Of a stretch of DNA of 47,967 nucleotides, positions 1 to 8,333 are shown one piece after another. Location of the stretch: NCBI RefSeq assembly GCF_000430725.1, contig NZ_AUMO01000074.1, positions 1 to 47,967 on the forward strand. Reading direction: 5' to 3'. Both the position numbers and the translations under genes were made by a program. Positions within the stretch are counted from its first letter, which is position 1; the number at the start of each line of letters is the position of its first letter. The notes under the pieces are model-generated. The model was not told the DNA's origin, did not search any database, and saw only the letters and a program-made list of their open reading frames with translations. The stretch is from Azohydromonas australica DSM 1124 (GTDB taxonomy: Bacteria; Pseudomonadota; Gammaproteobacteria; Burkholderiales; Burkholderiaceae_C).

Positions 1-321
1 GAGCACGCCGCGCGCATGTGAGGCGAGCATCGGCTGCTCGGCCATCAACGCCAGGCGCTGCGCATTGATGGCCTGGGCATCCCAATCGGCCTCGCTCAGG
101 AAAAATTGCAGTCGCTGCACTGCCGCTGCCTGGGCCTGCACCACCGGTTCGGCACCGGCCAGCGCTGTGAGTGTCTTGTTGCGGTCGTGCGGCAGCAGCA
201 GCCCAGTGAGGTACGCCCGGAAGCTGCGTCGCTGGGCCAGCGTGTGGAACAGCTCATCGAACCTCTTGGCGTAGTCTTCAAGAGGTCCAGGCGCCGGTGG
301 GCATGGGCGTGGAGCAGTCAT
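1..321 (-). CDS. IS701-family transposase, N-terminal part (cut by window edge)
   Basis: The 107 codons from the ATG at 321 run open to the window edge. They give an N-terminus typical of IS701-type DDE transposases: a short Pro-rich start, then 'FDELFHTLAQRRSFRAYL', 'GLLLPHDRNKTLTALAGAE' and a VQRLQFFLSEADWD segment. The catalytic domain lies outside the window, so it cannot be judged whether the gene is intact. It sits 60 bp from the IS630 element, which makes this end a patchwork of insertion sequences. The family call rests on remembered sequence pattern, not on a search. Confidence 0.75.
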   Translation of the reverse strand, partial: MTAPRPCPPAPGPLEDYAKRFDELFHTLAQRRSFRAYLTGLLLPHDRNKTLTALAGAEPVVQAQAAAVQRLQFFLSEADWDAQAINAQRLALMAEQPMLASHARGVL

Positions 322-390
322 GGCAATGACCTCCCAAACCGCTTACAGCAATCGACGTGCCTGCTTCAACAAAGTACCGTTATTCCAATT

Positions 391-1053
391 TCAATTTGGA
401 AGTGAACCAACGATCCAGGGCCACGCAGTGATGGAGTGAACGCGTAGGGCATCGCGTTCAAGACCGGCCAGTGCGGTGGCCAAGTGCTCCTCGACGTCTT
501 CCAGGGTGTCGAAGAAGCGGTTGTGGAAGTGCTTCTCGCGCAGTTCATCCCATAGATGCTCCACGGGGTTGAGCTCGGGCGAATACGGCGGCAGGTGCAG
601 TGGGCGCACGTTGGTAGGCCACTGCAGCGCGGCCTGGTGATGCCAGCCCGCGCCATCGAGCACCAGCACGACGCGCTCGCTGCGATGGCGGCGGGAGAGC
701 TCATCGACGAAGAGCTGCATGCACTCGGCATTGACGTGAGGCAGCACCAGCGTGTCGAGTCGTCCGTCGTCGACCGACACCGCGGCGTAGGCATAGGTGT
801 ACTGGCGGCTCACGATGGCCCGGCACACGGGGCGCAAGGGCCGTGGGCACCAGCAGCGGCGCATGTCCACGATGCGCCCGAAGCGCGCCTCGTCTTGGAA
901 CATCACGCGCAGCGGGGCATGTGCCGGCACCCCGCGCCACGGCCGGGATTGCAACTCAGCCAACTTCCTGGGCAACCTTTTTTTTCCAGCGCTTTTGTGC
1001 CGGCGCGCTGCTTTGCGGATGCACTCGGTCGGGCGCCAGCTTTCGCCAGCCAT
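391..1053 (-). CDS. IS630-family transposase OrfB (DDE catalytic half)
   Basis: The catalytic half of the IS630 transposase. The DDE triad is visible in order: 'FQDEARFGRI' (first Asp), 'VLVLDGAGWHH' (second Asp) and 'LNPVEHLWDELREKHF' (Glu). The frame overlaps OrfA and becomes the meaningful one downstream of the A8 run at 978-985. The part before that run is probably not translated from the first ATG at 1053. The stop at 391 is 9 bp from the element's terminal repeat. All catalytic residues are present, so a fused product could be active. Whether fusion occurs cannot be told from sequence. Confidence 0.8.
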   Translation of the reverse strand: MAGESWRPTECIRKAARRHKSAGKKRLPRKLAELQSRPWRGVPAHAPLRVMFQDEARFGRIVDMRRCWCPRPLRPVCRAIVSRQYTYAYAAVSVDDGRLDTLVLPHVNAECMQLFVDELSRRHRSERVVLVLDGAGWHHQAALQWPTNVRPLHLPPYSPELNPVEHLWDELREKHFHNRFFDTLEDVEEHLATALAGLERDALRVHSITAWPWIVGSLPN

Positions 1054-1459
1054 GGCGTTTGAGCAGGTAGTAGATGGTGGAGGGTGCCGTGCGCCGGCCT
1101 ACGCGCTGCTCGAACGCGGCGCGGATCTCGGCCACCACCACGATCTGCCCCTGGCTGGCGCGCTCGATGAATGGCGCCAGGAAAGCCGCTTCTTCGCTGC
1201 GGCTCAAATAGGCACGCGGCCCTTGCGGCGGCGCGGGCTTGCGCGGTACCAAGTGACCTGCGCTGATAAAGCGTCGGCGCAGTTGGCAGGCCCAGCCTAC
1301 TGACACCCCCAGCACCGCAGCCGTTTGCTCAATGGACACACCCAGCAGCAGAGGCAGCACCACGGCCTGTGCTTGGCGCAACTCCTCTACCGTCTTAGCT
1401 TCGCGCAGCGCCTGTTGCGCTTGCTCCAGCACTTCACTACCGCTGGCTGTTCGAGGCAT
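956..1459 (-). CDS. IS630-family transposase OrfA (DNA-binding half)
   Basis: A 167-residue frame starting at ATG 1459. It holds a helix-turn-helix part (around 'LGVSVGWACQLRRRF', residues 50-65) and a second winged-helix part ending in 'TIYYLLKRHGWRKLAPDR'. This is the DNA-binding half of an IS630/Tc1-mariner-like transposase, which recognises the element's ends. The frame runs over the T8 run at 978-985 (A8 on the coding strand) and stops soon after. A +1 (equivalently -2) frame change or transcript slippage at A8 would join it to OrfB, giving about 355 residues, a normal IS630 length. About four in five residues agree by eye with the right-hand copy. Confidence 0.8.
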   Translation of the reverse strand: MPRTASGSEVLEQAQQALREAKTVEELRQAQAVVLPLLLGVSIEQTAAVLGVSVGWACQLRRRFISAGHLVPRKPAPPQGPRAYLSRSEEAAFLAPFIERASQGQIVVVAEIRAAFEQRVGRRTAPSTIYYLLKRHGWRKLAPDRVHPQSSAPAQKRWKKKVAQEVG

Positions 1460-1549
1460 GGCCCAGTCTCCCTGATGGCAGACCCGGCCATTCTTTCACC
1501 AGCGAACACGCATTGGAATTAGCCCTTACCCGAGAGGAGCAGGTGCAAC

Positions 1550-2055
1550 TCAGTAGACATAGACACCTCGCCCGGCCTTGCGGCCCAGGTGTCCGGCAGC
1601 CACCAGCTCACGCAGGCGTGGGCAGACAGGGCCGGTACTAGGGATCGCCAAACTTGGCCGGATAGACCATCCATGATGGCCAGGCAGACGTCCAGGCTGA
1701 TCATGTCCGCGAGTGCCAGTGGGCCGATGGGCTGGTCGCAGCCGAGCTTCATGCCGTGGTCGATGTCCTCGGCAGACGCTGTTTCCTCGGCCAGCACGCA
1801 CAGGGCCTCGTTGATCACCACGTCGATTCGGCCAACTGCATCCAGTGCGGTTCGCATGGCAGCACGGACGCCGACTTCGCCCGTGACGTCGAGCGTGACG
1901 GGGCAGACGTTCTCGCCATACCGTTCGACAAGATCGGCCAGGCTGGTCGCGTCGCGCGCTGTGGCCACCAGACGGTCGCCGGCCGCAAGGACGGCCTCAG
2001 CAATCGAACAACCCATCCCGCGGGACGACCCGGTGACGAACCAAATGCGCGCCAT
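1550..2055 (-). pseudogene. Chimeric pseudogene: SDR N-terminus joined to 3-hydroxyacyl-CoA dehydrogenase C-terminus
   Basis: The first 80 or so residues are a classical short-chain dehydrogenase start: 'VTGSSRGMGCSIAEAVL' (TGxxxGxG NAD(P) motif) to 'VGRIDVVIN'. Without a frame break the sequence then becomes the C-terminal domain of a 3-hydroxybutyryl-CoA dehydrogenase: 'EALCVLAEETASAEDID', 'MKLGCDQPIGPLALADMI', 'LDVCLAIMDGL'. The expected end 'LRELVAAGHLGRKAGRG' followed by VYVY and a stop at 1550 is present, but in another frame, after a TAG and frameshifts near 1640-1665. The junction near 1810-1816 falls on ATCAACGA, which suits both the SDR 'VINNAG' and the HBD 'INEALC' motifs. Translation starts after an AAAGGA ribosome site, 32 bp past the DipZ-like gene, so the SDR was probably the third gene of that operon. 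Confidence 0.8.
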
Positions 2056-2087
2056 GGGTTCATCCTTTCATGTCGACCTCGGGCTCA

Positions 2088-3839
2088 TCACCCGAACGTG
2101 AACGCATAGCCGCGCGCACCAGAATCGAGAAACCGGATCTCCACCGTGCGAGGTTTCACTGCGCCACTTTGGCGAATCAACTGGTAGAGGCGGCTGGCGT
2201 CGACCACACCATTGCCTTGCTCATCCACATCGGATCCGTGGTTCGGCCCGGGTGGATGCCCGTCCAGCGTCACGCGAAACCGCACGGGCATGGACGACGC
2301 AGTGCCGAGCACCAGGTTCACATCCCTGGCCTGGAAACGCACCGCCAGCGCGTCACCAGGCTGGTTCGCCTCCACCCACTCGGACCGCAGCGTCCAGTTT
2401 CCCGCCAACGACCAGGTATTCAACTGCAGCGAATCGGGCAGGTAGCTCGCCGGCTTGTCCAGCACGGCGGGGGTGGACACGCGCAAGCCGGCCGCCTTCT
2501 CGTAGCCGAGGTAGGTCTCGGCACTGCGCAGACTCTCCATGTCCGCGGCCAGGCCCACTCCGCCCGTGTCCGCCTGGACGGCCGTGGTCTCACCTGGCGC
2601 CTTTGCACCGCCTTCTTGCAACAGCTCCTCGATCACGCGTTCGGAGCTGGCGTAGTCACCCTCACCGAAGTGGTGGTGCCGAACCCGGCCCTGGGCATCA
2701 ATGAAGTAGAGCGCCGGCCAGGACTGGTTGTCGAAGGCACGCCAGATGCGGAACTGGTTGTCCTGTACCACTGGGTACGAGATGTCCAGGTCCCGCAGTG
2801 CCTTCTGGACGTTGGTTGCATCCCTCTCGAAGGCGAACTCCGGGGCGTGCACGCCCACGACGACGAGCCCGCGGTCGCCGTACTTCTGAGCCCAGGCCTT
2901 CACGTAAGGGAGCGTGCGCAGGCAGTTGATGCACGAGTAGGTCCAGAAATTCACCAGCACGACTTTGCCGCGCAGCGAATCAAGGGATGGGCGTTTCGCG
3001 TTCAGCCACTGAGTGCCGCCATCGAGACTGGCTCGCGTGGACTCGATCGGCAACTTGCTCGCTCGTGGCTTGTCCGCCACGGATTCGGCAGCCAGGCTGA
3101 CGGCTGCCCGCTGCGGTGCGCGTGCAGCAGGCACGGCGTGCTGCAGGAGCTCGGTCTCCAGCTCGACGGCACCTTTGCCGCTGACGTTTGCCAGGAGCTT
3201 CGTGTCCAGGCCCGCAGCCACCGCCACGACGCTGGCCAGCATGGCAGCACCGAGCATCCGGCGGCTTGCCTCAGAGGAAACGATGCGCGCCATGAAGCGG
3301 GCAAAGCTGCTCGAACCCAGCCTCGAGGTCGCCCAGAGCACCACAGTCGCACCGGCACCATAGGACAGCAACAGCAGCGACGTGTGGACACTCGGCCCGG
3401 CGAGCGCGGCGGAAGACAGGATCACACCGAGGATGGGACCGGCACAAGGGGACCACACGAGGCCGGTGGCAGCACCGAGCACCGCGGAAGCCAGCCAAGG
3501 GCTTTGCGTCTTGGTTCGCGTCAGGCGCTCGCCTGCATCGACCAGGGGGCGGCTCCACCAGGCGGCAAGGCCGGGAAAGAGGAGCGAGGCTCCAAACAGC
3601 GCCAGCAGCGCCAGCGCCAGCCAGCGGCCGAACTGGTTCAGGTCGGCCGCCCATGCGCCCGCCACGGCGCCGAGCGAAGCAACGGCCGTGAAAGTCAAGG
3701 CCATGCCCGCAAGGAGCGGTAGGCTGCCTTGCGCGAAGGAGCGGTCACCGCGGGAGAAGACGAAGGGCAGGACAGGCAGGATGCACGGGCTCAGTAGCGT
3801 CAACATGCCACCGGCGAAGGCGATGAGATAGAGCGTCAT
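2088..3839 (-). CDS. DipZ-like cytochrome c biogenesis / thioredoxin-domain membrane protein
   Basis: A 583-residue membrane thiol-redox protein with three parts. The first is a CcdA/DsbD-like transmembrane domain (about residues 1-220) beginning 'GGMLTLLSPCILPVLPFVF' and containing a second Cys in 'VWSPCAGPILG'. The second is a thioredoxin-like AhpC/TSA/redoxin domain with a CxxC at C303-I-N-C306. The third is a C-terminal beta-rich domain (about 430-583) like that of mycobacterial DipZ. The family carries electrons from cytoplasmic thioredoxin to the periplasm or inactivates peroxides there. ATG 3839 was chosen because it starts directly at the first membrane helix; a TTG at 3866 would add nine residues. 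It lies 39 bp after the hydrolase gene in the same direction. The substrate is not known. Confidence 0.85.
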   Translation of the reverse strand: MTLYLIAFAGGMLTLLSPCILPVLPFVFSRGDRSFAQGSLPLLAGMALTFTAVASLGAVAGAWAADLNQFGRWLALALLALFGASLLFPGLAAWWSRPLVDAGERLTRTKTQSPWLASAVLGAATGLVWSPCAGPILGVILSSAALAGPSVHTSLLLLSYGAGATVVLWATSRLGSSSFARFMARIVSSEASRRMLGAAMLASVVAVAAGLDTKLLANVSGKGAVELETELLQHAVPAARAPQRAAVSLAAESVADKPRASKLPIESTRASLDGGTQWLNAKRPSLDSLRGKVVLVNFWTYSCINCLRTLPYVKAWAQKYGDRGLVVVGVHAPEFAFERDATNVQKALRDLDISYPVVQDNQFRIWRAFDNQSWPALYFIDAQGRVRHHHFGEGDYASSERVIEELLQEGGAKAPGETTAVQADTGGVGLAADMESLRSAETYLGYEKAAGLRVSTPAVLDKPASYLPDSLQLNTWSLAGNWTLRSEWVEANQPGDALAVRFQARDVNLVLGTASSMPVRFRVTLDGHPPGPNHGSDVDEQGNGVVDASRLYQLIRQSGAVKPRTVEIRFLDSGARGYAFTFG

Positions 3840-3878
3840 GGCGGGCAGTTCCGGTGTCCGATTCAACCGTATGGCGCC

Positions 3879-4904
3879 TCAAAGCCGCGTGACGTCGAGG
3901 ACGGCCTGGGCAAATGCGGCCGGTGCTTCCTGCGGGAGGTTGTGCCCGACGCCTCCACTGACCGAACGGTGCTGGTACCTGCCGACGAACTTGCCTGCGT
4001 AGACGGCCGGGTCAGGATGGGGTGCGCCGTTGGCGTCGCCTTCCATCGTGATCGACGGCACGGCGATCGTGGGTGCCTGTGCCAGCCTGGCTTCCAGTGC
4101 ATCGAAGCGCGGTTCGCCGCTGGCCAGCCCGATGCGCCAGCGGTAGTTGTGCACGACGATGGCCACGTGGTCTGGATTGCCGAAGGACTGCGCGCTTCGC
4201 TGGTAGGTCGCGTCGTCGAACCGCCACTGAGGAGAGGCCTGTTGCCAGATGAACCGGTTGAAGGCGGCGGTATTGGCGGCATAGCCGTCGCGCCCACGGT
4301 CCGTGGCGAAGTAGGACTGGTACCACCACGCAAATTCGGCGGCAGGCGGCAACGGCTTGGCATTGGCCTTCGGGTTTCCAATCAGGTAGCCGCTCACGGA
4401 CACCAACCCCGCGACCCGCTCGGGCCAGATCGCCGCCAGGATGCACGCCGTTCGCGCGCCCCAGTCGAAAGCGCCCAGCACTGCCTGGCGGATGCTCAGG
4501 GCATCCATCAGCGCGACGATGTCCTGCGCCACGGCCCCTTGCTGGCCATTGCGCAAGGTCACGGCGGACAGGAACCGCGTGCCGCCGTATCCGCGCAGGT
4601 AGGGAACGATCACGCGGTAGCCGGCAGCGGCAAGCCGCGGCGCCACGTCAGCGAAGGCGTGGATGTCGTAGGGCCAGCCGTGCAACAGGATGGCGACGGG
4701 ACCGTCGGCTGGGCCGACCTCGGCGTACTCGACGAGCAGGTCTCCCGCTGCCACGGTGTTCAACGGCCCGAACCCAGTGGATACAGCACCTGCGGCATAT
4801 GCGTCCGTGGCGGTAACAGCGCCAAGTTCAGTGGCGACCAGGGTTGCTGCAGCGTTGCGAATGAAGCTGCGACGGTTTATGGAGGTGGGTCCGAAGAGGT
4901 TCAT
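3879..4904 (-). CDS. Tat-exported alpha/beta hydrolase, epoxide-hydrolase-like
   Basis: A 341-residue alpha/beta-hydrolase. The N-terminus 'SINRRSFIRNAAATLVATE' has the twin-arginine pattern, with a likely cleavage after TDAYA, so export of a folded enzyme to the periplasm is predicted. The oxyanion-hole motif is 'HGWPYDIH' (HGxP) and the nucleophile elbow is 'GAFDWGARTA', with Asp in place of Ser. That is the arrangement in soluble epoxide hydrolases and haloalkane dehalogenases, not esterases. The late His is in 'GVGHNLPQEAP'. ATG 4904 was chosen because it sits just before the signal; longer in-frame starts run into the divergent LysR promoter. It is the first gene of hydrolase, DipZ-like, SDR. 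Regulation by the divergent LysR is likely. Confidence 0.82.
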   Translation of the reverse strand: MNLFGPTSINRRSFIRNAAATLVATELGAVTATDAYAAGAVSTGFGPLNTVAAGDLLVEYAEVGPADGPVAILLHGWPYDIHAFADVAPRLAAAGYRVIVPYLRGYGGTRFLSAVTLRNGQQGAVAQDIVALMDALSIRQAVLGAFDWGARTACILAAIWPERVAGLVSVSGYLIGNPKANAKPLPPAAEFAWWYQSYFATDRGRDGYAANTAAFNRFIWQQASPQWRFDDATYQRSAQSFGNPDHVAIVVHNYRWRIGLASGEPRFDALEARLAQAPTIAVPSITMEGDANGAPHPDPAVYAGKFVGRYQHRSVSGGVGHNLPQEAPAAFAQAVLDVTRL

Positions 4905-4929
4905 GACGACCAGCGGCGGGGTTGCGGAT

Positions 4930-4958
4930 GAACGGATTCTTTGAGCTACCATCCGTTC
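4930..4958. promoter_or_regulatory. Candidate LysR operator between divergent genes
   Basis: GAACGGAT at 4930-4937 and ATCCGTTC at 4951-4958 form a perfect 8-bp inverted repeat with a 13-bp centre. The site lies in the 124-bp gap between the hydrolase start (4904) and the LysR start (5029). Position and dyad symmetry fit a LysR-type binding site; function is inferred. Confidence 0.5.
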
Positions 4959-5028
4959 GAACAAGAGCAATTTATGCAGCACTTCGTTGCCCTGAGGCGA
5001 ACGGGTGTAAAGCAGCCCGCTCGGGACG

Positions 5029-5946
5029 ATGAGAGACATCAACCACAAGCGACTCCGCTACTTCCGTGAAGTACTGCAGCACGGCTCGATCCGCGGTGCT
5101 GCGGACGCGCTCAACACTGCGCCGTCGGTGATCACCCGGCAGATCTCGCTGCTCGAGGAAGAACTGGGCCTTGTACTGTTCGAGCGGCAGGCGCGGGGTG
5201 TAGTGGCCACCGAAGCGGCGGCGCATCTGCTCGAATACTGGCGCGGCTGCCAGGCTCACCACGAGCAGTTGGCCGAGCGGCTCAGGGCCGTGGAGTCGAT
5301 GGATGCAGGGGTCGCTCGCATTGTGGCGAGCGAGGGTTTCATCGACGGCCTGCTGGAGCAGAACGTTGCCTCGTTTTGTGCTGCCCATCCTGCGCTGTTG
5401 GTCGTTGTCGACGCCTTGCCGGTCGACGACTTGATCGTTGCGCTTGTCGAGGACGCCGCGCACATCGGTCTGGCCTTCAACGCTCCATCAAATCCCCAAC
5501 TGGAGATCGTCGCCAGTGCCTCTGCACCAGTGAAGGTTCTCGTGCGAAAAGGGCATCCACTGACGGACGTGGAAGGCCCGCTGCGCTTGAAACACGTCCT
5601 GCAGTACCCCCTGGGCCTCATGCCTCAAGGCTACGGGGTGGGACGGCTTGTGGAGCTGCTTGAGTACGCCGAGCACGTGAAGCTCAGACCCAGCTTCATG
5701 AGCAACTCTGTCGCGGCTTTGAAGCGCTTCGTCAAATCAACCGACGGCATCACACTCATTGGTGCCGGACTTGCCGCGGCGCCAGAGATTGGCGCGGGCG
5801 AAGTTGTCGCTCTGGACTTGGCCCACCCGCTATGCAGGTCGGCCAAGGTCAGTTTGCTGGTCCGCAAGGGCAGGCCGCTCTCAGCCGCGTGCAATCGGCT
5901 ACTGATGGATATCCAAAGCAAATTCTCGGTGTTCAATGATCGGTAG
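5029..5946 (+). CDS. LysR-family transcriptional regulator
   Basis: A 305-residue regulator. The N-terminal winged helix is clear: '[19 protein letters not shown]' then '[19 protein letters not shown]' (residues 9-52). A LysR substrate-binding domain follows (about 95-300), with the usual 'LVRKGHPL' segment repeated near the end as '[10 protein letters not shown]'. It starts at ATG 5029 after GGGA. It is transcribed away from the hydrolase, DipZ-like, SDR operon and probably controls it through the inverted repeat at 4930-4958. The inducer cannot be deduced. Confidence 0.88.
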   Translation: MRDINHKRLRYFREVLQHGSIRGAADALNTAPSVITRQISLLEEELGLVLFERQARGVVATEAAAHLLEYWRGCQAHHEQLAERLRAVESMDAGVARIVASEGFIDGLLEQNVASFCAAHPALLVVVDALPVDDLIVALVEDAAHIGLAFNAPSNPQLEIVASASAPVKVLVRKGHPLTDVEGPLRLKHVLQYPLGLMPQGYGVGRLVELLEYAEHVKLRPSFMSNSVAALKRFVKSTDGITLIGAGLAAAPEIGAGEVVALDLAHPLCRSAKVSLLVRKGRPLSAACNRLLMDIQSKFSVFNDR

Positions 5947-6243
5947 AACCCAGGCCGCTGATGGAGATCGACAACGGTACTGAGGGCCATGTGAGCCCGG
6001 GGTTCGGCCCGCAGGCCATCGTCCCAGCTGAAACAGACAGCGTTGACTACTGACCAGGAAGCGGCACCGCCGAATTCCCTGAGGGAACGTTGTAGGACCG
6101 TTGCATTCGGGGGGACCGTACTGTTGTGAAATCGGTGCTCCAGCAGGTTTCCCATTCAAGGCCGTCAATCGCAAATACGTCAAGCGACAGCTGCGGTTCG
6201 GTGATCGTGGCAGTAGCGCAGGCGCCGCCAGTGAACTGGCCAA
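5947..6243. other. Intergenic stretch between convergent genes
   Basis: Nearly 300 bp between the ends of the LysR gene and the PAS kinase gene. No convincing coding frame or terminator with a T-tract is seen. A short TTCCCT-G-AGGGAA dyad near 6075 is the only structure. Confidence 0.5.
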
Positions 6244-7920
6244 CTACTGTGTCATGTCGAGGCTCAGCGTGGCGGTGAAGATGCTCCCCCGGTCCAGCAC
6301 GCTTTCCACATCCAGGGTCCCCTCCATCATGGTTACCAGGCGGTGGACGATCGACAGGCCGAGGCCGCTGCCTCCGAAGCGCCGCGTGGTGTAGCTCTCT
6401 GCCTGTGTGAAAGGTTCGAAGATGCGCTCCTGGTGTTCTGGCGCGATGCCGATGCCCGTGTCCGCCACTTCAAAACGCAGGAGGCTGCGAGAAGCTTGGC
6501 GCTGCAATTCGGCCACGCGCAGCGTCACGCTGCCGGCCCGGGTGAACTTCACGGCATTGCCCAGCAGGTTCAACAGGATCTGGCGCAGCCGCACCACGTC
6601 TCCCAATAGCTTTACCGGCAGGTTGGCATCCACCTCCAGCCGCAGCGTCAGTCCCTTTTCCAGAGCCTGTGGTTCGGCGATGTCCTGCACTGACTGCAGC
6701 AGTGCCAGCAGCTCGAAGCTTGTGCGCTTGAGCTGCATGTCTGCGGCCTCGATGCGCGAGAGGTCCAGCACATCGTCGGTAAGTCCCAGGAGTTGCGAGC
6801 CTGCCTGGCTGATATGCCCCACAAAGGCGTGAGCCTTGTCCGGTAGCTCCATCCTTTCCAGCAGCTGGCTCAGGCCGATGACGGCATTGAGCGGTGTGCG
6901 GATCTCGTGGCTCATGTGCGCCAGGAAAGCGCTCTTGGCACGACTGGCTGCCTCGGCCTGCAGCGTTCTCTCGCGCAGCGCCTGCTCCATTTGCTTGCGC
7001 TCGGTGAGGTCCGTGATGATGCACAGGATGCCCAGTACCCGACCGGCTGTCTCCCGCAGCATGCTGATGCTCAGCAGACCGGGAAAGCACGTGCCGTCGG
7101 CGCGGACGTACGTCCTCTCACCCCGCTGATCATCGCTTGCCGTGCCGATGCCCAGCGTGCAGGTGTCCATGGCCTTCTGCCCGGGGTGCACGTTGACCGG
7201 CTCAGCAGCCTCTTTTCGGTAGGAGATTTCGGTAATGAGCCGCCCGAGTGCCTGCGACTCGGCCATGCGAAACATCGCCTCGGCGGCCGGGTTGAACGAG
7301 GTGATATGCCCCTGCAGGTCAGCCGTGATGATCGCGCTGGCAGCGCTATTGAGGATGGCGCTCAACGCGGCAACAGGTTCCTCACGAGCTCGGCTGCTCG
7401 CCGCCGTGCCCGGTTGGCTCTCGTGCCGCAGCGCTTTGTGGACCACCCGTACGTCCCGCATCGTCGTCACCGCGCCTGTGACATGCCCTTGATCGTTGCG
7501 AATTGGCGAGACAGAGATCAACAGGTCAAGCGCAGTGCCGTGACAGTCCATGCGCTGCGTGTGAAAGGGGGGAACGTCGCGGCCTTCCTGTACCCACCGC
7601 TGCAAGCGGCGCGCTTCTTGCGCCTTGCTGGGAGGCAGCGTGAGCTGGTTGAAGCTGCGGCCTACCGCCTCGCCGACACTCCAACCCAGCAGGCGCTGGG
7701 CAGCCGGATTCCAAAAATTGACGATGCCGTCGGTTGTGCAGCCGACGATCGCGTCCTGCGCACTGGCAGCCATCGCGGCCCAGAATCCCTGCTCGTGCAG
7801 CAGCGTGGTGCGGTCGCCTTCTGCGCGCAAGCCAATGCGAGGCTTGGTGGCGTATCCAGGGTTGTCGTCAAATGCGGAAGCCATCCTTGCCACTGCGGCT
7901 TCACTGCTGAAAAAGGCCAT
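6244..7920 (-). CDS. PAS-PAS sensor histidine kinase
   Basis: A 558-residue cytoplasmic kinase with no membrane segment. The first PAS domain is about residues 45-160 ('DAIVGCTTDGIVNFWNPAA', 'LLGWS'). The second is about 190-315 ('AIITADLQGHITSFNPAAE'). Then come a HisKA dimerisation domain with phospho-acceptor H338 in 'AHMSHEIRTPLNAVIG' and a HATPase domain with N box 'LLNLLGNAVKFT', G1 'DTGIGI', F box 'EPFTQAE' and G2 'GGSGLGLSI'. There is no attached receiver, so the partner response regulator must be elsewhere; the two receivers of the hybrid kinase at 12365-14824 are nearby options. It is divergent from the PLP enzyme at 8334. ATG 7920 is the longest likely start; ATG 7884 is an alternative. 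Confidence 0.9.
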   Translation of the reverse strand: MAFFSSEAAVARMASAFDDNPGYATKPRIGLRAEGDRTTLLHEQGFWAAMAASAQDAIVGCTTDGIVNFWNPAAQRLLGWSVGEAVGRSFNQLTLPPSKAQEARRLQRWVQEGRDVPPFHTQRMDCHGTALDLLISVSPIRNDQGHVTGAVTTMRDVRVVHKALRHESQPGTAASSRAREEPVAALSAILNSAASAIITADLQGHITSFNPAAEAMFRMAESQALGRLITEISYRKEAAEPVNVHPGQKAMDTCTLGIGTASDDQRGERTYVRADGTCFPGLLSISMLRETAGRVLGILCIITDLTERKQMEQALRERTLQAEAASRAKSAFLAHMSHEIRTPLNAVIGLSQLLERMELPDKAHAFVGHISQAGSQLLGLTDDVLDLSRIEAADMQLKRTSFELLALLQSVQDIAEPQALEKGLTLRLEVDANLPVKLLGDVVRLRQILLNLLGNAVKFTRAGSVTLRVAELQRQASRSLLRFEVADTGIGIAPEHQERIFEPFTQAESYTTRRFGGSGLGLSIVHRLVTMMEGTLDVESVLDRGSIFTATLSLDMTQ

Positions 7921-8333
7921 CGGTTCGAATGAGTTGACGATCCGTCCTGCAAGAGAGCCGGCACGTCTTCGTTTTTAAGTCAACAGGATTCACCCGCAGC
8001 GCCGGCTGGCGCATGCAGTCAGCGTGACGGCCCGACCAGTGCCGCATCGGCTCTCGAATCCATGCTTTGCCCGTCTCCACGGGCAGCCATGGATCGCCGG
8101 CTTTGCAAGAGTTTACCGAGGGTGAAGATCGAACGTCTTGCAACAAGATGCCGACGGAATGCGTGAACTTGTTGTTTGATGGTGGTGCGTATGCCCGTGA
8201 GGCCTGTCATGGACCGGCCTGCTGTGGCTGAATGCGATTCGCACAGTGGGCATCCGGATGCTGGACAGCTTGCTGCGTTCGTGCATCACCGAGGCAGTAA
8301 GCGTCGGATCCAGGATAAGAAACGGGACAAGGC
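7921..8333. other. 413-bp divergent promoter region
   Basis: The region lies between the PAS kinase and the PLP-enzyme operon, so it should hold promoters for both. No coding frame is convincing. A 7-bp stem TGCCCGT-CTCC-ACGGGCA is present at 8068-8085 without a T-tract, so it is not a standard terminator. No clear -35/-10 pair was recognised. Confidence 0.5.

Larger units (their letters stand above)
382..1519 (-). mobile_element. IS630-type insertion sequence, left copy
   Basis: A 1138-bp element bounded by inverted ATTCCAAT ends (382-389 and 1512-1519). It carries two overlapping transposase reading frames on the minus strand, joined at an 8-nt A-run. Both ends match those of the right-hand copy (46832-47967): the 3' end shares ATTCCAA plus TTCAATTTGGAAGTGAA, and the 5' end shares GGGTCTGCCA before the start codon. 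IS630 elements normally duplicate a TA target. No symmetric TA pair is visible here (TTATTCC on one side, GGAATTAG on the other), so the flanks may have been rearranged or the true tips may differ by a base or two. The element abuts the end of the chimeric dehydrogenase pseudogene. Confidence 0.75.

Noticed and set aside
2070..3722. A 550-codon plus-strand open frame
   Set aside because: Antisense to the DipZ-like gene, no recognisable domain.
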